Shown here one piece after another: positions 8,372 to 16,684 of a stretch of DNA of 45,318 nucleotides (within the stretch, counting starts at the first letter, position 1; every line of letters begins with the position of its first letter). This DNA is from PFJX01 sp038215555. Lineage in GTDB: Bacteria; Pseudomonadota; Gammaproteobacteria; Burkholderiales; Thiobacillaceae. The notes under the pieces are model-generated. The model did not search any database. It worked only from the letters and a program-made list of their open reading frames with translations, and was not told the DNA's origin. The DNA lies in assembly GCA_038215555.1 (NCBI GenBank), contig JBBQQT010000007.1, positions 1 through 45,318 on the forward strand, in the 5' to 3' direction. Made by a program: the position numbers and the translations under genes.

Positions 8372-9550
8372 TCAATTCGATGGAATATAACGCACCCGCA
8401 GCACGCCCTCGATGCCGGCAAGTTGTGCGATGACCGCATCCGACACGGCGGCATCGACATCCACCAGGGTGAAGGCCATTTCGCCTCTCGATTTGTTCAC
8501 CATGTTGTGGATGTTGAGACCTGCCGCCGCCAGCGAAGTGGAAATCTGCCCCAGCATGTTCGGCACGTTGGCATTGGCGATCGCCAGGCGATCGACCGAT
8601 TCGCGCGCCAGACTGATGTTGGGGAAGTTGACCGCGTTCTGGATATTGCCGTGTTCGAGATAATCGACCAGTTGATTGGCAACCATGATGGCGCAGTTTT
8701 CTTCCGCTTCCTCGGTCGAAGCGCCAAGGTGCGGCAAAGCGACGAAGCGTGGATGCTGCTTCAACAAGTTGCTCGGAAAATCGCAAATGTAGGCGTGCAG
8801 TTTGTGGTCGTTCAGGCCATCCAGCACGGCTTGCTCGTTGACAATCCCGTCGCGCGCAAAATTCAGCAGCACACAGCCCTTGCGCATCAGTTTGACCCGG
8901 TCGGCATTGATCAGGTCTTTGGTGGCCGGTACCAGCGGCGTATGCAGGCTGATGAAATCGCAATGTTTGACCAGATCTTCCACCGAGGCGGCTTTCTTGA
9001 CTTGCGAAGGCAAGCGCCAGGCGGCGTCAACGGTGATTTCCGGGTCGTAGCCGATGACGTTCATGCCAAGCCGGATGGCGGCATCGGCCACCATCGAACC
9101 GATCGCGCCAAGGCCGACCACGCCCAGCGTGCGGCCGGGCAGTTCGTGGCCGACAAACGCCTTTTTGCCGGCCTCCACCTGTTTGTGCAAAGACCCGGCA
9201 TCGCCTTCCAGACCGGCAACGAAAGCGATGGCCGAAGCCAGATTGCGCGCGCCCAGCAACATGCCGGCGATGACCAACTCCTTCACCGCGTTGGCGTTGG
9301 CGCCAGGGGCATTGAACACCGGCATGCCACGCGCGCTCATCGCCGGCACCGGAATGTTGTTGGTGCCGGCGCCGGCGCGGCCGATGGCCAGAACGCTGCC
9401 TGCAATCGACATGCTGTGCATGTCCTGCGAACGCACCAGGATGGCGTCCGGGCCGCTGACATCATTGCCCACGACATAGGTTTCCGGCAGCCTTGCCAGG
9501 CCACGTTTTGAAATGGCGTTCAGAGTCAGAATTTTCTGTGTTTTGGCCAT
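8372..9550 (-). CDS. serA: D-3-phosphoglycerate dehydrogenase
   Basis: 392 residues, a D-2-hydroxyacid dehydrogenase with a C-terminal ACT domain, as in short-type SerA. The NAD motif is LGVVGLGAIGSMVADAA near residue 140; catalytic-region motifs are LLNFARDGIVNE (Arg) and LPHLGASTEEAEENCA (His). The ACT-like end runs from about 315 (VPNMLGQISTSLAAAGLNIH). It makes 3-phosphohydroxypyruvate, the substrate of the adjacent SerC, so the first two serine-synthesis steps are co-encoded. Its location between serC and pheA differs from the more usual serC-pheA adjacency. Start ATG at 9548-9550, 80 bp after serC. Confidence 0.93.
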   Translation of the reverse strand: MAKTQKILTLNAISKRGLARLPETYVVGNDVSGPDAILVRSQDMHSMSIAGSVLAIGRAGAGTNNIPVPAMSARGMPVFNAPGANANAVKELVIAGMLLGARNLASAIAFVAGLEGDAGSLHKQVEAGKKAFVGHELPGRTLGVVGLGAIGSMVADAAIRLGMNVIGYDPEITVDAAWRLPSQVKKAASVEDLVKHCDFISLHTPLVPATKDLINADRVKLMRKGCVLLNFARDGIVNEQAVLDGLNDHKLHAYICDFPSNLLKQHPRFVALPHLGASTEEAEENCAIMVANQLVDYLEHGNIQNAVNFPNISLARESVDRLAIANANVPNMLGQISTSLAAAGLNIHNMVNKSRGEMAFTLVDVDAAVSDAVIAQLAGIEGVLRVRYIPSN

Positions 9551-9630
9551 GCCGCTTCCCCAGTGGAATTAAAAAAAGCACGGCCGGCGCATTGTTCAAC
9601 ACGCCGGCCAAGGTTGACTGCAAATTCAAA

Positions 9631-10713
9631 TCAAGCGCGAGACTTTTCGAATTCCTTCATGTAATCGACCAGCGCCTGCACGCCTTCCACCGGCATCGCG
9701 TTGTAGATCGAAGCGCGCATGCCGCCAACCGAACGGTGTCCCTTCAGTTGCACCAGATTGCGCGCCTTGGCACCCTTGAGAAATTCTTCGTCCAGCGCTG
9801 CATCCTTCAGCGTGAACGGGATGTTCATCAGCGAGCGGTTGTCGCGAGCAACCGGCGAATTGAAAAAATCGGTCGCATCGAGGTAGTCGTACAGCAAGCC
9901 GGCCTTCAGGCGATTGGTCTGTTCCATCGCCACCAGGCCACCCTTGGCTTTCAGCAGTTTGAACACCATGCCGGCGATGTAGATGCCGTAGGTGGGCGGC
10001 GTGTTGTACATCGATTCGTTTTCGCTGTGCGTCTTGTAGTCGAACATCGTCGGCGTGCCGGGCAGCACCTGGCCGATCAGGTCGTCCCGCACGATGACCA
10101 GCGTGACACCGGCGGGGCCGACATTCTTTTGCGCGCCGGCATAGATCAGGCCGAATTTGGACACATCGATCGGGCGCGACAGGATGGTCGAGGACATATC
10201 GGCCACCAGCGGGATATCGCCTGTTTCCGGTGTCCAGAAGATTTCGACGCCGCCGATGGTCTCGTTCGGCGTGTAGTGCACATAAGCGGCATTCGGGTCG
10301 AGTTTCCAGGCGTCCTGGGTCGGTGCGTAGCTGAAGTTCTTGTCTTCCGAACTGGCAACCACGTTCACCGCACCGAATTTCTTCGCTTCCTTGATCGCTT
10401 TCTTCGACCACTCGCCGGTATTCAGATAATCGGCGGAGGCTTTGCCGCGCAGCAGGTTCATCGGCACCATGGCGAACTGGCTGGATGCGCCGCCTTGCAG
10501 GAACAACACCTTGTAGTTGGCCGGAATGCCCATCAACTCACGCAGATCGGCTTCAGCCTGGGCCTGGATGCCCAAGTATTCTTTGCCGCGATGCGACATT
10601 TCCATCACCGACATGCCGCAGCCCTGCCAGTTGACGAGCTCGTCACGTGCCTGTTCGAGTACTTCTCTTGGCAATACGGCGGGACCTGCGCTGAAGTTGT
10701 ATAGACGTTCCAT
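9631..10713 (-). CDS. serC: Phosphoserine aminotransferase
   Basis: 360 residues, class V PLP aminotransferase, matching the standard SerC length (E. coli 362). The N-terminus YNFSAGPAVLPREVLEQARDE is diagnostic; the PLP-lysine region is FGLIYAGAQKNVGPAGVTLV; the C-terminal GHRSVGGMRASIYNAM is also typical. It converts 3-phosphohydroxypyruvate plus glutamate to phosphoserine and can also act in pyridoxal phosphate synthesis. It is the first gene of the serC-serA-pheA-hisC-tyrA group, so the promoter should lie in 10714-10900. Confidence 0.97.
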   Translation of the reverse strand: MERLYNFSAGPAVLPREVLEQARDELVNWQGCGMSVMEMSHRGKEYLGIQAQAEADLRELMGIPANYKVLFLQGGASSQFAMVPMNLLRGKASADYLNTGEWSKKAIKEAKKFGAVNVVASSEDKNFSYAPTQDAWKLDPNAAYVHYTPNETIGGVEIFWTPETGDIPLVADMSSTILSRPIDVSKFGLIYAGAQKNVGPAGVTLVIVRDDLIGQVLPGTPTMFDYKTHSENESMYNTPPTYGIYIAGMVFKLLKAKGGLVAMEQTNRLKAGLLYDYLDATDFFNSPVARDNRSLMNIPFTLKDAALDEEFLKGAKARNLVQLKGHRSVGGMRASIYNAMPVEGVQALVDYMKEFEKSRA

Positions 10714-10866
10714 GGATAAAGAGTCCTATCTGGTTACAAGTAAAAAGCCGCGAAGTCCGCAGCGATGCAATTTTCCGTTTGCTGAAATACGCGTCAAAAA
10801 TTCAGACTGGCGTCCGTGATTGCCACCTAACTTTCATGACGTGAGTCGTCACCCCAAATCATGAAA

Positions 10867-10899
10867 CCGTTCGACAAGCTCACGGCTCAGGGCGAACGG
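10867..10899. repeat. Small palindromic intergenic repeat
   Basis: In the gap upstream of serC, CCGTTCG (10867-10873) is inverted at CGAACGG (10893-10899), enclosing ACAAGCTCACGGCTCAGGG. It resembles the widespread proteobacterial repeat of the form CCGTTCG...GAGC...CGAACGG. It lies between serC (-) and the upstream carbonic anhydrase gene (-), so it could act as a terminator-like hairpin, but no T-run follows. Confidence 0.6.
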
Positions 10900-10915
10900 G
10901 ACTGTGTGTTTCACG

Positions 10916-11728
10916 TTAATGATCCGACTTGGCGCGGCCGCCTTTGGCGGGCGGCGCATCAAGTCCGCGCATCAGTTCAAGCCTGGCGATTTTCGCGGCA
11001 TTGGTTTCGCCATTGACGTTGATGATATTCAGTTTGCCAAGCCCCTGACGCAGTTCATTGTTGAAGTCATACACCGCACCAATCACCGTCAGATGACCGC
11101 CGATGACTTGCTCATCGAACTTGCTCATCGCCTGGCGAACCTGGTTGTTGACGTTCAGCCTGACGCTGCTCAAACCGGCATCGCCCTTGGGAATCTGGAT
11201 GGTGTCGAGTTCGCGCTGGATGCTGCTCGGCTCCTTGCTGTAATCACTCGCCGCCGCCGCAATCGCACCGCACGCGACATGACCGACGATGAGCAGCAAA
11301 GGCGTATGCAGATGATGCACGCCATATTCCACCGAGCCTTCGGCCGTGCTGATCTGATTGCCGATATTGCGCACCATGAACAGATCGCCATCAGGCGTCG
11401 CGTCCAGCGCATGCGAATGCACGCGTGAATCCGAACAGGTGATCACCGTCGCACGGGGATGCTGGCCTTCGGCAAACTTCGCGAAGTAGGCCGGTTTGTT
11501 CTTCAACATGAAATTGCGATTGCTCTGCACAATTTCACTCAAAATGTCTTTCGCGTTGCTGGTGGCCTGCTGCTTGTCGCTCAATGCAGCGGCATATTCA
11601 CGCAGCGTTTCTCTAACAATGGTGCGGATCATCTCTTTCTCGGCATCGCTCATGACCATGAAATCGGCGGCATGCGACGAAGCGGAAAAGAACAGCGCGA
11701 AGAGACCCCACAAGATGGAACGTTTCAT
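10916..11728 (-). CDS. Exported beta-class carbonic anhydrase
   Basis: 270 residues. The first 20 (MKRSILWGLFALFFSASSHA) form a signal peptide ending S-H-A, so the enzyme should be periplasmic. The zinc site of beta carbonic anhydrases is complete: C98 with the D100/R102 dyad in ITCSDSRVHSH, and H150/C153 in VGHVACGAI. It interconverts CO2 and bicarbonate. A helical stretch at about 30-60 precedes the catalytic domain. It is the last of three minus-strand genes but is separated from ubiB by 85 bp, so operon membership is uncertain. A periplasmic beta enzyme is less common than a cytoplasmic one. Confidence 0.92.
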   Translation of the reverse strand: MKRSILWGLFALFFSASSHAADFMVMSDAEKEMIRTIVRETLREYAAALSDKQQATSNAKDILSEIVQSNRNFMLKNKPAYFAKFAEGQHPRATVITCSDSRVHSHALDATPDGDLFMVRNIGNQISTAEGSVEYGVHHLHTPLLLIVGHVACGAIAAAASDYSKEPSSIQRELDTIQIPKGDAGLSSVRLNVNNQVRQAMSKFDEQVIGGHLTVIGAVYDFNNELRQGLGKLNIINVNGETNAAKIARLELMRGLDAPPAKGGRAKSDH

Positions 11729-11813
11729 TAATTGCCCCCAGTGAGGAAAAATTTTAACCCGATTCCGTCGCTTATCGACCAGGCCGGCAATAACTTCAAT
11801 CCCTGAACCGCTT

Positions 11814-13493
11814 TCATACTTTGCCTGAGCGCCAGATCGAGAGAACGATCCAGACGCTATTGAAAAAGGCGACGATAAAGCCCAGCAGGCCGAAGAACGG
11901 CAAGCCGAACAACTCCGGCCCGCCTTCGACGGTCATGATGATGCTGGAGCCGACCACCAGCGAAGCGGTCAGCACGCCCATGGTCAGCCGGTTGGCGGCG
12001 CTGTTGAGTTGCTGGCCGAAATGATCAAGACGCTTCAGGTCGAGGTCGATCCGCAGGCGACCGCTGCGCGCACGCCGGAACAGGCGTGCGACATCGCGCG
12101 GCAAGCCGAAAAATATCTCGGCGATCTCGCTCACGCCATGCTTGGCGCGCTTGGCCAGCGCCTGCGGCGAATAACGCGCTTCCAGCACCTGGCTGACAAA
12201 CGGCGTCAGCTGATCGACCATGTGAAACTCCGGATCGAGTTGATGGCCCAGGCCTTCCAGCGTGATCAGCGCCTTGAACAACAAGGTCAGATCAGGCGGC
12301 ATGGTGAGTTGGTTATCGCGCATCAAGGCGGTAACTTCACTCAGCAAGGCGCCGAGATGAATGTCCTTCAGGCCCAGATTGTCATAGCCAAAAATTAATT
12401 CCGAAATGTCGTAAGCCAGATGCTCTTCATCAATTTCGACATCGCCGGCCCAGGCAGTCAGCACATTCAACATGCCGGCTTCATTTTTCTGAATCAGCGC
12501 CTGGAGAAAATCGATCAGTTGTTCGCGGCGGTTGTCGGTGACTCGGCCGACCATGCCGAAATCAATCAGGCCGATCACATTGCCGGGCAGATAAATGACG
12601 TTGCCGGGGTGCGGATCCGCATGGAAATAACCATCCAGCAGGATCATTTTCAGTACCGCATTGGCACCACGTTCGGCGAGCAGCTTGAGATCGAACCCCT
12701 CCGCCTCGGCGCGGGTAATCTGCGACCCCGGAATACCGATCAATTCTTCCTGCACGTTCACCGTCTCGCCGCAGTATTTCCAATAGACGCGGGGAATATG
12801 CACACTTGCATCGGTTTCAAAGTTCTTGGCGAAGGTTTCCAGATTGCGCGCTTCCTTCGCCAGATCGAGTTCGCGCAGCAATGAGCGTTGCAACTGGCCA
12901 ACAATTTGCACCACGCGGTAACGCCGCATATCCGGCATTTCCATTTCCATCAGGCGCGCCAGATGGGTCAGGATGCGCAGATCGGCATCGATCTTGGCGT
13001 GAATATCCGGCCGCCGAATCTTCACCACCACCGCGACGCCATCCGGCAGGCGGGCACGATGCACCTGAGCGATCGACGCGGCGGCAAACGGCTCGCGATC
13101 GAATGCCAAGAACACGTTGTCCACCGAGTCGCCCAACACCCGCTCAAGCTCGCCCTGCAACAGTTCGAACGGCACCGGCGGCACATTGCTGTGCAATTTC
13201 TCGAACTCGACAATCCAGGATGCCGGGAACACATCGACCCGCGTCGCCAGAATCTGGCCCAGTTTGACGAAACTCGGCCCGAGTTCAGTCAGCGCCAGTC
13301 GAATACGCACCGGCAGATCGAGCTGGACGATCTCGTTCGAGGTTCTCCAGTGCAGCAAGCGGCCAGCGCGCTCAAGCAGATGGGCAATACCCAACAGTCG
13401 GACGAAATCACCCCAGCCATAACGGATCAGAACCGACGTAATTTCATGCAGGCGCGGCAGATCGCGCACCATGGAAAGAGTTTCTCGCAGCAT
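11814..13493 (-). CDS. ubiB: UbiB/ABC1-family atypical kinase, ubiquinone biosynthesis accessory factor
   Basis: 559 residues, close to E. coli UbiB (546). The family KxGQ motif is at 77-80 (PSFVKLGQILATRVDVFP). The ATP-site segments AAASIAQVHRARLPDGVAV, DLAKEARN, FHADPHPGN and VIGLIDFGMVGR follow. Two hydrophobic helices at the C-terminus (about 500-555) anchor it in the membrane. UbiB proteins are ATPases needed for ubiquinone synthesis or trafficking. Neither ubiE nor ubiJ is next to it; its upstream neighbour is a DUF6781-like gene only 9 bp away, suggesting joint transcription. Confidence 0.9.
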   Translation of the reverse strand: MLRETLSMVRDLPRLHEITSVLIRYGWGDFVRLLGIAHLLERAGRLLHWRTSNEIVQLDLPVRIRLALTELGPSFVKLGQILATRVDVFPASWIVEFEKLHSNVPPVPFELLQGELERVLGDSVDNVFLAFDREPFAAASIAQVHRARLPDGVAVVVKIRRPDIHAKIDADLRILTHLARLMEMEMPDMRRYRVVQIVGQLQRSLLRELDLAKEARNLETFAKNFETDASVHIPRVYWKYCGETVNVQEELIGIPGSQITRAEAEGFDLKLLAERGANAVLKMILLDGYFHADPHPGNVIYLPGNVIGLIDFGMVGRVTDNRREQLIDFLQALIQKNEAGMLNVLTAWAGDVEIDEEHLAYDISELIFGYDNLGLKDIHLGALLSEVTALMRDNQLTMPPDLTLLFKALITLEGLGHQLDPEFHMVDQLTPFVSQVLEARYSPQALAKRAKHGVSEIAEIFFGLPRDVARLFRRARSGRLRIDLDLKRLDHFGQQLNSAANRLTMGVLTASLVVGSSIIMTVEGGPELFGLPFFGLLGFIVAFFNSVWIVLSIWRSGKV

Positions 13494-13502
13494 GCCGGGC
13501 GC

Positions 13503-14222
13503 TTAATCGTGAGCTTTGTCGTTGGCCATGTCGTTGGCCATGTCGATTGCTCTCTCGTTGCCCTTGACCGGGCCGGAATCGGCCTTGCCAGTCCGAGCAT
13601 CCAGGGCATCCGCCAGACCGCGCAGGATACCCGAGGTCATTTCACTCAAGCGCGACCGCGAGACGCTGGCGGCGGTCATCACATCGGCACTGCTGCCCTT
13701 CACCACGCGGATCAGACGATTGTTGAAACGCTGCATGACATCACGCACCTGATCGCCAGTATCCGTCCCCGTACGCGCCAGATGCGCAGCCAGATCGGTG
13801 AACTCGCCCTTCATCCAACCCCGGCTGTCATCCGCCGCGTTTTTCAGCGTGGCAAGCAGGTCGTCTTCGAGTACTTGCATCGAGTCAATGGCTTCCTTGG
13901 CATCGGTGTCGGTAAAATCGCGGCCCTGCTCCCAGGCTTCTTCCAGCGCCATCTGCATCGCATAAACCGAACGCGCGACCGCTTCATCGACCCCTTTCAC
14001 CGCCTCGCGCACCGCCTCACCTGCCGCTTCGCCGCGTTGCGCCAGACCGCCGTCAATACCCGCCAACGCCGAACGCAACACGTTTTTGACAGCTTCCGGA
14101 TCCGCCTGTCGATCCACCAGGGCGCGCATCACCAAAGCGCGAACCCGTTCACGCAAGCCTTCATCCAAAGAAGCTGCGGCCTGAACGTCGGAAGCAACTT
14201 GTTCATTAATTTCATAGTACAT
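13503..14222 (-). CDS. DUF6781-like helical protein
   Basis: 239 residues, no signal peptide or membrane helix, almost entirely predicted helix, and rich in Ala, Asp, Glu and Arg. The pattern RERVRALVMRALVDRQADP...AVARSVYAMQMALEEAW...HLARTGTDTGDQVRDV...SGILRGLADALDAR resembles DUF6781 proteins of betaproteobacteria as I remember them; function is not known. The C-terminus carries the short tandem repeat MAND-MAND, encoded by two perfect 12-bp copies at 13518-13541. It precedes ubiB by 9 bp and is divergent from the NlpC gene at 14350. A coiled-coil or phasin-like scaffold role is possible but unsupported. Confidence 0.75.
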   Translation of the reverse strand: MYYEINEQVASDVQAAASLDEGLRERVRALVMRALVDRQADPEAVKNVLRSALAGIDGGLAQRGEAAGEAVREAVKGVDEAVARSVYAMQMALEEAWEQGRDFTDTDAKEAIDSMQVLEDDLLATLKNAADDSRGWMKGEFTDLAAHLARTGTDTGDQVRDVMQRFNNRLIRVVKGSSADVMTAASVSRSRLSEMTSGILRGLADALDARTGKADSGPVKGNERAIDMANDMANDKAHD

Positions 14223-14349
14223 AGCGGGCCTTCTTAATGTAGATTGTTAGTTCACATAGTTACATAGTAGTCAAAGCTATCGACTAAATCGCCTCCTGAT
14301 GGCTTAATCGCTCGCACTCCTGTGTCAAATTTCTCGACAAATTTTACTC

Positions 14350-14841
14350 ATGCGATTCCTTTCTCTCTTTGTCTCCCTGCTTGCCACGCTGGCTTTTAGC
14401 GGCCCGGCAGTTGCTGAGGAAACAGCCGATCTGTCAATTGTCGAAGGCGTCAAAGCCAAGACATTACCCATTCTGAAAGCACTGAGCCTGATCGGCACCC
14501 CATATAAATTTGGCGGCAACAACCCCGACAAAGGTCTTGATTGCAGCGGTTTCGTCAAACATGTCTACAAGGAATCGGCCGATATCAGCCTGCCACGAAG
14601 CGCGGCCGAGATGAGCAAACAAGGCGAAGTCGTTACGCAAGCCGAGCTCAAACCCGGTGATCTGGTGTTCTTCAATACGCGCAAGAAACCGAATTCCCAT
14701 GTCGGCATCTATGCCGGCGACGGCACTTTCGTGCATGCAAGCAGCAGTCACACGAAAGAGGTCACTGTTTCTCGCATTGGCGAAAAATACTGGGCGAATC
14801 GATTCAACGGAGCGCGGCGTGTTTTGCCCGCGACGCAGTAA
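14350..14841 (+). CDS. Secreted NlpC/P60-family peptidoglycan endopeptidase
   Basis: 163 residues with a signal peptide (MRFLSLFVSLLATLAFSGPAVA, cut near A22). The papain-like catalytic set is complete: Cys65 in LDCSGFVKHVY, His117 in NSHVGIYAGDG and His129 in TFVHASSS. NlpC/P60 enzymes cut the D-iGlu-mesoDAP bond of the stem peptide in the periplasm, in cell-wall growth or recycling. There is no SH3 or LysM targeting domain, so this is a single-domain enzyme. Its 3' end overlaps the next secreted protein gene by 23 nt if that gene uses the GTG at 14819. Confidence 0.93.
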   Translation: MRFLSLFVSLLATLAFSGPAVAEETADLSIVEGVKAKTLPILKALSLIGTPYKFGGNNPDKGLDCSGFVKHVYKESADISLPRSAAEMSKQGEVVTQAELKPGDLVFFNTRKKPNSHVGIYAGDGTFVHASSSHTKEVTVSRIGEKYWANRFNGARRVLPATQ

Positions 14842-15478
14842 ATTCCTCTGGCTGGCCGGTTTGCTGCCTTGCCTGGCAGGAGCCGCCATGACCGAAGAAG
14901 AAATGTTCTTCAAGGGGGTCAGCGACGTCAACGAAGGTGAACTGCGGTTTTTGTCCGCCCCGCCGGCGACCCCGGTGCACCACCATCAGAACCAGATTTC
15001 GCTGAACGCTGAAAGTTTGCTCAACGGCTGGGCCAAGTTGGAGCAATGCCATCAACATCTTGATCCGGTGCCCAGCATGCAGATCGTTTACCACCGGGAT
15101 CGGATTCGCAACCTGGTCATTTCACGCAGTGAAAATATTGGCCGCAGTTGGGTGCATGAAAACAGCGTTCAGATGGACCAGGTAGCGCGCAATGCATTGA
15201 TCTGCATAACTGCGGATACACAAGCGCTAGTGGCCGAGGGGGGTTATACCTTCGTGCTCTCGAATGGCCCTTACATGCGACGTTTTTTCGATGGCTACTA
15301 CCCGATGCAGGTCAGCATGCGCGTCCGCTGGGACATGCCCGAGTTTCGCTTTGTCGATATCAACCCGCCAGTCCAGACCGGTTTCGCGTTGACCCGACAG
15401 GCCAATGAAGTCGCTTTCGATGCGACATTCGAAGGCGAACTGCGGACCCGCATCCGGTTTTCTGCGACGCCTGAATAA
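14819..15478 (+). CDS. Secreted protein of unknown function
   Basis: I do not recognise a family. With the GTG at 14819, which overlaps the upstream NlpC gene by 23 nt, the product has 219 residues and a signal-like N-terminus (CPRRSKFLWLAGLLPCLAGAA). Starting at the ATG at 14888 instead would lose it. The frame stays open back to 14657, but that part overlaps the NlpC gene in another frame. The mature part starts with acidic residues (MTEEEMFFKGVSDVNEGEL), has a short HHH stretch (PVHHHQN), and ends in a beta-rich region (QVSMRVRWDMPEFRFVDI, ATFEGELRTRIRFSA). Overlap and common export suggest it works with the NlpC peptidase in the periplasm; this is inference. Confidence 0.75.
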   Translation: MFCPRRSKFLWLAGLLPCLAGAAMTEEEMFFKGVSDVNEGELRFLSAPPATPVHHHQNQISLNAESLLNGWAKLEQCHQHLDPVPSMQIVYHRDRIRNLVISRSENIGRSWVHENSVQMDQVARNALICITADTQALVAEGGYTFVLSNGPYMRRFFDGYYPMQVSMRVRWDMPEFRFVDINPPVQTGFALTRQANEVAFDATFEGELRTRIRFSATPE

Positions 15479-15544
15479 CCCTTCAAAAGCACACTGAATC
15501 AACCACTGCATCCGGGTAAAAAGCGTTTTTTATAAAAATAGTTT

Positions 15545-15559
15545 TGATAACCGTTCTCA
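15545..15559 (+). promoter_or_regulatory. Putative Fur box upstream of the ferric iron transporter
   Basis: TGATAAC-C-GTTCTCA is a 7-1-7 inverted repeat with a single arm mismatch and fits the Fur core TGATAAT-n-ATTATCA at 12 of 15 positions. It lies 55 bp before the ATG of the FbpA-like gene, where Fur would block the promoter when iron is sufficient. Confidence 0.7.
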
Positions 15560-15613
15560 TTGATGCGAGAATTGCCAGGCCTTTTTTTTGAAAGCCTGCC
15601 TGGAGATTGCTTG

Positions 15614-16624
15614 ATGAAGACGTTTAAATCGATGTTGCTTGCTGTTTCGCTGATGGTTTCCGGCTATGCCGTGCAAGCCGATGAAGTGGTTGTTTATTCG
15701 GCGCGAAATGAACAACTGATCAAACCTTTGTTTGATGCCTACACCAAAGAAACCGGGGTCAAGGTCAAGTTCATTACCGACAAGGAAGGCCCGCTGATGG
15801 CTCGCCTGAAAGCCGAGGGACGCAATACCCCGGCCGATATATTCATGACCGTCGATGCCGGCAATCTCTGGCAAGCCGCGCAGGAAGACTTGCTCAAGCC
15901 GGTCAACTCTAAAATCCTCGCAGCCAGCATTCCGGCGCATCTGCGCGACCCGGGCAATGAATGGTTCGGTCTCTCGGTGCGTGCTCGCACGCTGATTTAC
16001 AACCCGAACAAAATCAAGCCGGGTGAACTCACCACCTATGAAGACCTGGCCAACCCGAAGTGGAAAAACCGTCTCTGCCTGCGCACCTCGAAGAAGGTTT
16101 ACAACCAATCCCTGGTCGGCATGATGATGAATGAATACGGCGAAGACAAAACCGAGCAGATCGTGCGTGGCTGGGTCGCCAACCAGGCCACCCAACCCTT
16201 CCCGGACGATACCAAGGCGATGGAAGCCGTGGCTGCCGGCCTGTGTGATGTCACCATCGTCAACACCTATTACTTTGGTCGTTTGATGGAGAAGAAACCC
16301 AACTTGCCACTGGCGATCTTCTGGCCGAATCAGAGCCTGAAAAACAATTCCGCCGGCGTCCACGTCAATATCTCCGGCGCCGGCGTGACCCGCCATGCCA
16401 AGAATGAAGCTGGAGCAATCAAATTACTCGAATGGCTGGCTTCCGAAAAAGCGCAGAACCTCTACGCCGACGTGAACATGGAATATCCGGCCAACCTGAA
16501 AGTCAAACCGGATGCCGCAGTGGCCGCCTGGGGCACGTTCAAACCGAACCTGATCAACGTGGCGCAGGCCGGTGCTTTGCAGGCCAAAGCGGTGATGTTG
16601 ATGGACCGGGCCGGGTATAAGTAA
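15614..16624 (+). CDS. fbpA: Ferric iron ABC transporter, periplasmic substrate-binding protein (FbpA/FutA type)
   Basis: 336 residues. The start at 15614 is supported by GGAG at 15602-15605 and by the signal peptide MKTFKSMLLAVSLMVSGYAVQA; an upstream in-frame start at 15560 would spoil it. Mature protein begins DEVVVYSARNEQ, a typical opening for iron-binding class members. Two adjacent tyrosines, Y219-Y220 in VNTYYFGRLM, match the paired Tyr that bind Fe3+ in FbpA. It captures ferric iron in the periplasm and passes it to the permease encoded next. A Fur-type box precedes it. Gap to the permease is 60 bp. Confidence 0.93.
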   Translation: MKTFKSMLLAVSLMVSGYAVQADEVVVYSARNEQLIKPLFDAYTKETGVKVKFITDKEGPLMARLKAEGRNTPADIFMTVDAGNLWQAAQEDLLKPVNSKILAASIPAHLRDPGNEWFGLSVRARTLIYNPNKIKPGELTTYEDLANPKWKNRLCLRTSKKVYNQSLVGMMMNEYGEDKTEQIVRGWVANQATQPFPDDTKAMEAVAAGLCDVTIVNTYYFGRLMEKKPNLPLAIFWPNQSLKNNSAGVHVNISGAGVTRHAKNEAGAIKLLEWLASEKAQNLYADVNMEYPANLKVKPDAAVAAWGTFKPNLINVAQAGALQAKAVMLMDRAGYK

Positions 16625-16684
16625 ACCCCGTTAAGTAAGCCCGGCTAGAATGCGGACCTCGCTATCCCCGATTCAATCACTCAC

